In this document: one piece after another, positions 58,166-64,000 of the stretch
Position numbering within the stretch: the stretch's first letter is position 1
Layout: the number at the start of each line of letters is the position of its first letter
Source of the DNA: Amyloporia xantha
Lineage: Eukaryota > Basidiomycota > Agaricomycetes > Polyporales > Adustoporiaceae
Assembly (NCBI GenBank): GCA_036971615.1
Contig: JAYKKR010000001.1
Span: forward strand, 2,914,001 to 2,978,000
DNA length: 64,000 nucleotides
Direction: 5' to 3'
Program-made: the position numbers and the translations under genes
Notes under the pieces: model-generated
The model's input: only the letters and a program-made list of their open reading frames with translations
The model's database searches: none
Told to the model about the DNA's origin: nothing

Positions 58166-58427
58166 CTCGCTCGAGTGATGTCTTGAGCGAATGGCGAGAT
58201 GAGGACGGGGTCGTGTGCGGTGGACGACGGGGCGGCTGAATGGCTAACAGACTTGGATACGATCATGCATGGGAGAGACTCGGAGCCTGAGCGAAATCAC
58301 GGGCCACAAAACGCGTCGCACGCGCCGGTTCCGCGTCTGTACTTTTCTAATTTCTCACCCATCACCGCCATTCATCTTCACGGATTATTGAAGCTATCCG
58401 CCATTATAAAAGGAATCATACAAGAGT

Positions 58428-60132
58428 ATGGACCCGCTTACCGCGCTAGTAGTCTGGCCATCGGCTCCTCTGACGGACTCACTCGTCCGCAAATCTCTTT
58501 CATCGCTCGACCCGCCTCCCAATATCGTGACTTCGCTTGACGAAGGTCCAGTCGCCTCGCCAGGAAATCTATTACAGTGGTCTACCTACGACGCCATTGA
58601 TCATGATCTTACCCACTCAGCACCCTCCAGCTCAAAAGTCCTTTCTTCTTCGTACGTCATCCGCAAAGCTCTTATCCGCAAGCACTACCTCTCCCGATGT
58701 ATACACAACTACCTGACGAAGCATGGAAATTCCCTACTTCGCGCTGCTGCACCAAGGACTTGGGACATAGAACTGAGCTTCTCAGACGAGCTAGACGAGA
58801 TGTGGAGTGACGATCTATTTGACTTGGGCCAAGAGCTAGAGAAGGACGATCCGGAGAAGTGGTGGATATTAAAGCCGGGTATGGCTGATAGAGGAATGGG
58901 GATCCGACTATTCCACTCTAAGGATGACCTGACTAGAATCTTTGACGACTTCGAGCAAGACAATTCCGATGAGGAGTCAGAAACGGAGGATCAGCGCGGC
59001 CCCAATACGGCAGTGGTGACGTCCCAACTGCGGCACTTTGTGATACAGGTATCGAAATCCTTCTCTCGCTCTACCTCACTTGATCTGTATCCGGTCGTCT
59101 AACCCCGATTGACTCGCCGTCCAGCAGTATCTCTGGAGACCGCTACTCTTCGACCCTATGGAAGCTCCTATAGACGGTAAACCGAAACCATCTCTTCGGG
59201 AATTGCGCGGTCACAAAGTCAGCCTGATATCCTCATGACGTCTCCAAATAATTCACGCGCACTCGGACAGTTCCACTTGCGTGTCTACTGTGTCGCCTCC
59301 GGAGCCCTGACAGTCTACATGTATACGCGAATTCTCTCGCTCTTCTCTGCTGTGCCATATTCGCCACCTGTTGTCTCTGTTGACAAATCTACGAGCTCAC
59401 TCATCAACGAGGACCTTGCTGCACATCTCACGAACACGTCCCTACAGACGGAGCGCGGCGAGGCAGGTGTCCGGTTACTTGACGAACTCGTTGGATGTCA
59501 CGTCCTCTCGTCTTCACCACAAGCTATGCAGACGGGATCTGAGAAAATGCCGCAGCAGCATCGAACTCGGCAAGACAGGCCTCCACGGGCCATGGGACAA
59601 ATAATGGACATTGAGCAGCTCCGTGCGGCTCAGAAACAACAGGTGGAGAAGGCGCGGTATGCTCCTGAGTCAGAGGAGGGCGACACCTTGACGGCAGATG
59701 ACGTCGAAGACATCAAATCGCAAATTGCTGGAGCCTTGGCGGAAACTTTCAAAGCTGCCTTAGAGATGAGCGTTCACTTCCAGGTTCGTGTGCCTCTGTC
59801 TGTTTGCTTCGCGAAGATTGATGATTGGGTAGCCGCTTCCAAACGCATTCGAGCTTTACGGCGTAGACTTCCTCGTCACACATCACCCGTCACCATCATC
59901 GGCGCGTAAGTACCAAGTACACTTGCTGGAAGTCAACTCAGAGCCCGCCATCGAACTCACCGGACCGCGCCTGACATGGATCCTTGAGGATCTCTTCCGA
60001 GCAATCGGCAAAATATGCGTTGCACCATTCTTTGGAGCTGCCAGTGATGAAGGAAAATGGGAAGTTGGTCAGACTAGGGAAGTACTACGGAAATGCTTGG
60101 ATGTGGAAGTAAGAGGCGCGAGGGGATGGTAA
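58428..60132 (+). CDS. Tubulin-tyrosine-ligase-like protein (TTL family)
   Basis: ATP-grasp-type family member starting MDPLTALVVWPSAPLTDSLV. Characteristic blocks: SSSYVIRKALIRKHYLSRCI, WWILKPGMADRGMGIRLF, HFVIQEYLWRPLLFDP, HKFHLRVYCVASGALTVYMY, LAAHLTNTSLQTERGEAG, FELYGVDFLVTHH and YQVHLLEVNSEPAIELTGP. The KPGMADRGMGI loop and the NSEP motif belong to the nucleotide/metal site. The layout is closer to fungal Pby1-type TTL proteins than to animal tubulin ligases. An acidic insert (DNSDEESETEDQRG) sits between the two lobes. The substrate is not established; Pby1 is linked to P-bodies in yeast. Exon joins at about 59050/59127, 59220/59270 and 59785/59835 follow the protein continuity. Confidence 0.83.
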
Positions 60133-60775
60133 CAGACTGGAATATTGTAAGACAACGAAAAGTTAAGACACGCGCCTTGCATCGCGATTGTTTCGCACAA
60201 ATATAAGTCTGACAGGTCACAAAACATACCTAAGACACGAGTGGCTTCTCTTGTAAAAGCTGCATCTTCACTGTGCAACCTATATGGTCTTGCGCCAACA
60301 TCTAGCCTTTTGACACTGAGCGTTTGATGTCTGTGTAGTGTCGCGCGGATACTATCGCAAGGTCATCAGGGCATACAGGCGTGCCCGCCAAGGTGTGCGA
60401 TGAAGAAAATACGGGCGATATAGGCGAATGTCACAGGGAACAGCCCCGGCACTCCATCTTTGTGCCGACAGTAAGATAGCATGGCGAACGCACAGAAGAT
60501 TTGGATCAAGTTCTCTAGCTTTGGATGTCGTGCGTGCCTAAGGTTCATAAGGATCGTGCCTTGCAGTGGCCCATGCAAACACTCAGGAAAAACTTCAGAG
60601 AAAAGACAACAAGGAGTAGTCAAACTCGGACAGCGCTGGACGAATTCGAGTCGTTCGGCATTCGCCGAGAGTGATCGAGTAGCTTCAAGTCGTTGAGGGT
60701 GGTCGCAACGACTTCGATTCCCTCCACCACCCTCTACTCCCAATCTCCTCCGTTTGCCGCCAAGTTTCATCCCTA
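60133..60775. promoter_or_regulatory. Intergenic region upstream of RPB8
   Basis: A 643-bp spacer between tandem genes. A minus-strand frame at 60366-60785 has no family signal and overlaps the RPB8 start. No repeat is visible. Confidence 0.4.
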
Positions 60776-61437
60776 ATGGCCGCAAACACCTCCAACATTG
60801 TCTTTGACGATATCTTCACGATAAACGCCATTGACAAGGAGGGTAAAAAGTTCGACCGAGGTCCGTCTTCTCCATTCCTTCGCAGCCAGATCGGACTCTT
60901 ACAACAAACCTGCCTGCACCCTCGCTTCAGTGTCACGGCTATATGCGCACTCTAAAAATTATGACATGGACCTCACGCTGGACTACAACGTGGAGCTGTA
61001 CCCGTTGCAAAAGGACCAGTCGTTCGCCCTCGCCCTCGCCTCTTCGCTAGCGAGGGGTCCACCAGGCGCGGCAGGTGGGGCAGAGGAGGAGGAGAAGGAC
61101 AACGACGTGTGGCGGCCAGATGGTAAAGGGAAGCGGGGTTTGGAGGAGGACTACGAATATGTCATGTACGGAAAAGTGAGTGGAAGATCTATAATGTGGA
61201 TTCATGGCGCTAACTCACGCTGTGCTCAAGGTGTACAGGTTTGACGGAGGAACGGCAGAGATTGTGTACGTATATGCATGTCCCTTGCAGTGTTTTCGCT
61301 GGTTTGACGTCTAGTGGCTCCTTTCTAGCACGGCATATGCATCCTTTGGTGGACTCCTCATGTCGTTGACTGGTTCATTCCGGCATATGACAAGTATTGT
61401 GCTTGGAGACCCAATCTATATTCTGCTACGCAAGTAA
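60776..61437 (+). CDS. RPB8: RPB8, shared RNA polymerase I/II/III subunit (RPABC3)
   Basis: Four exons (60776-60860, 60931-61175, 61231-61265, 61329-61437) sum to 474 nt, 157 residues, close to the usual 145-150. The start NIVFDDIFTINAIDKEGKKF is the family's opening. It is followed by VSRLYAHSKNYDMDLTLDYN, VELYPLQKDQSFALALASSL, DYEYVMYGKVYRFDGGTAE, AYASFGGLLMSLTGSFRHM and LGDPIYILLRK. RPB8 is an OB-fold subunit shared by the three nuclear RNA polymerases. An acidic Gly/Glu loop (AGGAEEEEKDNDV) is slightly longer than in yeast. All four exon joins agree in phase. Confidence 0.95.
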
Positions 61438-61812
61438 TGTATATTTTACTGTTGTATTTCTAATCTATCTGCCGTTGGTCTGGATCGACACCCGACTGCT
61501 CTAGCATCCCGTCGCGTCTCATTGAGACATCTCTCGCAGACAGCATGGTTTCCCGAGAGATAAAAATGAGATCAACAGAAAGTTGCTCTAAGGCACTACT
61601 GCAAGTCGTCCAGGCGTAGGTAGCTATTGACTACTTACTTCTGCTAAAGGCGACAGCACATGGTTGGCCCACCATCAGTGAATTCCATCGCTCTAGCATC
61701 GAAAGCAAATCGCATTATATGTATGCGCGAGGTAAGCTACTAGTACACTTTATAATACAACTTCTCCTGATGTCCCCAAGCACGCAGATAGAAACACGAT
61801 CACGACGGGCCA
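61438..61812. other. 3'-3' intergenic region
   Basis: A stretch between RPB8 and the convergent CON-6 gene. No gene or repeat is visible. Confidence 0.4.
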
Positions 61813-62242
61813 TCAAGCGCTGTCCATGTCATCCAGGACCTGGGCGGAGTGTTCCTTCGCTTCCTCCGAGATGTTTGGGTTGGAGAGCGCAGCCTAGAGA
61901 ACCACAGATAAGTGGTCAAGCCACGAAATTATATGAATAAGGAAGGCTGTCACGCACCTTGTGGCCGATGGCGACGTTTGCGTCGTGCGCTTCACTGGAG
62001 TCGAGCTCGCCGGCGTCTTGCATCTCCTGCAGTCTCCCAGCGGCGCGCTCCTTTGCCTCTTCGGAGTTGTTGGGGTTAGAGATGGCAGCCTCTGTGTGAA
62101 CAGACAGGTCAGCGAACTAATGCTGGGCGACATGCGATTTACACCACTAACTCAGACCGCGGGCGACCTGGTAAGGAGACGTCAGCAAAGGGTGGAGAGC
62201 AGAGATAGTTTCGAGTGGACTCACGTTTCCTGGGTTAGCCAT
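61813..62242 (-). CDS. CON6: Conidiation protein 6 (CON-6) family
   Basis: A protein of about 80 residues in four exons: MANPGN (62242-62225), a 16-nt exon giving VARGL (62167-62152), then KAAISNPNNSEEAKERAAGR with LQEMQDAGELDSSEAHDANV, and last AALSNPNISEEAKEHSAQVL with DDMDSA. It holds two copies of the CON-6 repeat (N..VA.G..AA.SNPN.SEEAKE.A...L). Members accumulate in spores and stressed cells in many fungi; the biochemical role is unknown. The hydrophilic, Cys-free make-up recalls stress-protectant proteins. Promoter AT content and intron density are normal for the region. Confidence 0.9.
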
Positions 62243-63056
62243 TGTGAGTTATCGAGTGTTAATTGTTAAGTGGGTGATTATGTTCGAGTAGAGGTGCAGA
62301 TCTTGCTGGTAGCGAGACAGTGCCAGGCATTTTATACTGTCGCGGGCGCCCAAGTGGCTCCTTGCGTCACACGGTTCTTCACCCGTCGTTTACCTGCTTT
62401 GGATACGACGCCACCGCCTTAGAAGCGGCCTCGAAGGGCGATGAGAGGGAGCACTGATGTCAAGAGGCCGTCAGTCCCTTCACGTGACCATACGCGACAG
62501 GATCGCGTCCGGCAGACGTCTGACGCGTCGATTGTATGCGCGGGTATCGCCCCACATCCCCACTTCTCCACTGATCTAGAAAAACCCTTTCTCCTCGAAC
62601 CAGGTATTTTCTTGGTCGCCGTTTCTATACGCCGTCTCCTTTATTTCCTGGACACGGCATCATCGACTTCCTCCACCCATCGCGTGACGACCGCCTGCGC
62701 CAACGCGAGAGTCTCCTGTCCAGATTATGAGTTCACCTCTGACGCACATTTTCGTCATATCCCTTTCGATGAGGTTCGTCTTCAGAAAATGACGCTCGCC
62801 AAGGATACCCGTTGATTCTACCATCCGCTAGTGGATATCCCATCGAAGCAAGCTGTGCTGAGCGCTGCTTGTTGCAGGGATAAGTTCTCCTGGACTTGGA
62901 GTACGTAATAAGAGCATATTGATTCGACATGGACACTATTATACGCTACGATACATTGCACACTACAGCCTATGTGACCAATACTGGCGGGCGTCGCAGA
63001 CTTGCGTCATGCCTAATAGATGCCTTCACCTAGAACGCGTCCACACCCAACCCCAT
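62243..63056. other. Intergenic region, no gene recognised
   Basis: About 0.8 kb upstream of CON-6 and downstream of the LRR-type gene. It holds the CON-6 promoter. A plus-strand frame at 62441-62815 lacks domain signal. No repeat or tRNA is visible. Confidence 0.4.
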
Positions 63057-64000
63057 TCACGCGGTACCCAACCGCCCTTCGCGGATCTTTCCATTACTAG
63101 GCTTTCCCCAGTGCACAGTTTCCATGGAAGGTAAGAAGGGAAACTTAATGGCCCAGTCTTCCACATTCCAGTCTTCTGCGGTGAACTCCAGTTTCTTCAG
63201 GGGTGAGCCAAGCGTCTTACGCTCCGAGACGAAGCGTAGCGCCGCGCGAAGGTAGTCGTCCGACTGTTCGATCTTGGGGTCGTCGAGGCGGATTACGGCA
63301 AGGTCGTTGAGCTCGGGAAGAAGCATGTCGGTACCAGTGTCTTGCCTGTCGAGGCAGAAACGGTTGATATACTCAGTGCAGCAGTTGATGTGAGATCCCA
63401 CGAAGGCCAGCGCCTCCAGAATAGGAACACGACGCAGGATACTCGCAAATTCTCGCCAGCATTCGTCCGGATCCTCATCCGCAAAGCCTTTGCTGCCGTC
63501 TTGTATGCCGAACCACAAAGTCCGAAGAGAAGGAAATTTGAGTCTGCGTTCATGTTTGCGTAGCACTTGCGCGTATCCGTCCAGGTCCGAAGCCGAGAAC
63601 AGCGGGATGTTTTGGATTTGAAGCTTGCTCAGCGATGGCGCGCACAGCAGAGAGAGAAACGCCGCGCTGCCTTTCCCGTGATAGATGCATAGCCGGTGAA
63701 GAGCGTCGAACTGGAGCGACGAAGGCAAGTTTTCGCCACAGTCGGGATCGTCCAATCGCGACAACACCAAGTGTTGAAGCAGAGGGGCCGATATTGGCAA
63801 GTAATACAGGTCCGAGAGATTCAGATGCACGCCAGTGATGACGACCTTCCGGAGGGAGGTGTAGGTCATCGTCGCCAAGCAATACCCACACCCGTGTAAG
63901 TAGACCCTCTCAAGTTCAGGCGCACCGTTGAGAAAAATGTCTGGAAAGCGTTCACCACCAAGCTCCCTCTCCCCTTCTGATGGGCCGAATATCTCGAGAA
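63057..64000 (-). CDS. F-box/LRR-type protein, 3' part (cut by window end)
   Basis: An open frame enters from the right edge on the minus strand and ends at 63057, about 310 residues. It contains leucine-rich-repeat-like strands: LERVYLHGCGYCLATMTYTS, LRKVVITGVHLNLSDLYYLP, LQHLVLSRLDDPDCGEN, LSKLQIQNIPLFSASDLDG, ELNDLAVIRLDDPKIEQ and LKKLEFTAEDWNVEDWAIKF. This is the C-terminal half of the large basidiomycete family of F-box proteins with irregular LRRs. The F-box itself would lie beyond the window. These act as substrate adaptors of SCF ubiquitin ligases when an F-box is present; here that is inferred only. No intron is needed in the visible part. Confidence 0.75.
   Translation of the reverse strand, partial: LEIFGPSEGERELGGERFPDIFLNGAPELERVYLHGCGYCLATMTYTSLRKVVITGVHLNLSDLYYLPISAPLLQHLVLSRLDDPDCGENLPSSLQFDALHRLCIYHGKGSAAFLSLLCAPSLSKLQIQNIPLFSASDLDGYAQVLRKHERRLKFPSLRTLWFGIQDGSKGFADEDPDECWREFASILRRVPILEALAFVGSHINCCTEYINRFCLDRQDTGTDMLLPELNDLAVIRLDDPKIEQSDDYLRAALRFVSERKTLGSPLKKLEFTAEDWNVEDWAIKFPFLPSMETVHWGKPSNGKIREGRLGTA

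Noticed and set aside
60366..60785. Minus-strand frame overlapping the RPB8 start
   Set aside because: RPB8 is certain on the plus strand and the frame has no family signal.
62441..62815. Plus-strand frame of 124 codons upstream of CON-6
   Set aside because: No domain and no codon bias; placed in an intergenic region.

Overview
The window reads as nuclear DNA of a filamentous basidiomycete, most likely an Agaricomycete. Genes are packed on both strands, split by many short introns (about 50-75 nt, mostly GT(R)NGT...CAG/TAG). Several predicted proteins belong to families known mainly from basidiomycetes. The species cannot be named from the sequence alone. I saw no bacterial, viral or organellar gene, no rRNA and no convincing tRNA.

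Layout. 1-12 kb: the 3' end of an unknown gene, a Ser/Arg-rich orphan, a three-LIM paxillin-like protein and a large helical orphan. 12-24 kb: RNA polymerase III subunit RPC5, a seven-transmembrane orphan, adenylate kinase 6/FAP7, two tandem paralogues with a fungal DUF, the INO80 subunit IES2, a Kre9-like GPI protein and cyclin H. 24-36 kb: a CNH-like protein with an embedded GYF domain, TFIIIA, a secreted alginate-lyase-fold protein and a Rab5 GTPase. 35-46 kb: an arrestin-like protein, a gene-free stretch with a three-copy motif, a DUF1764 protein, SWI1 and a WD40 protein lying in a strongly CpG-depleted block. 46-64 kb: mitochondrial D-2-hydroxyglutarate dehydrogenase, telomere protein RAP1, CDK11, two tandem coiled-coil/DUF6697-like paralogues with a MITE between them, ERMES subunit MMM1, a tubulin-tyrosine-ligase-like protein, RPB8, a CON-6 protein and the 3' part of an LRR protein.

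Functionally the window is rich in transcription and chromatin genes (RPC5, TFIIIA, RPB8, cyclin H, CDK11, IES2, SWI1, RAP1). They face different ways, so they are neighbours and not one unit. The features most worth a second look are the CpG-depleted WD40 gene, the three-copy motif at 38.1-38.8 kb, the GYF/CNH architecture, very small coding exons in four genes, and reading-frame breaks in otherwise well conserved genes (clearest in MMM1). Exon borders come from reading splice signals and protein continuity by eye. For AK6, RPC5, IES2, cyclin H, RAB5, D2HGDH and RPB8 the summed exon lengths are multiples of three; elsewhere borders are approximate.
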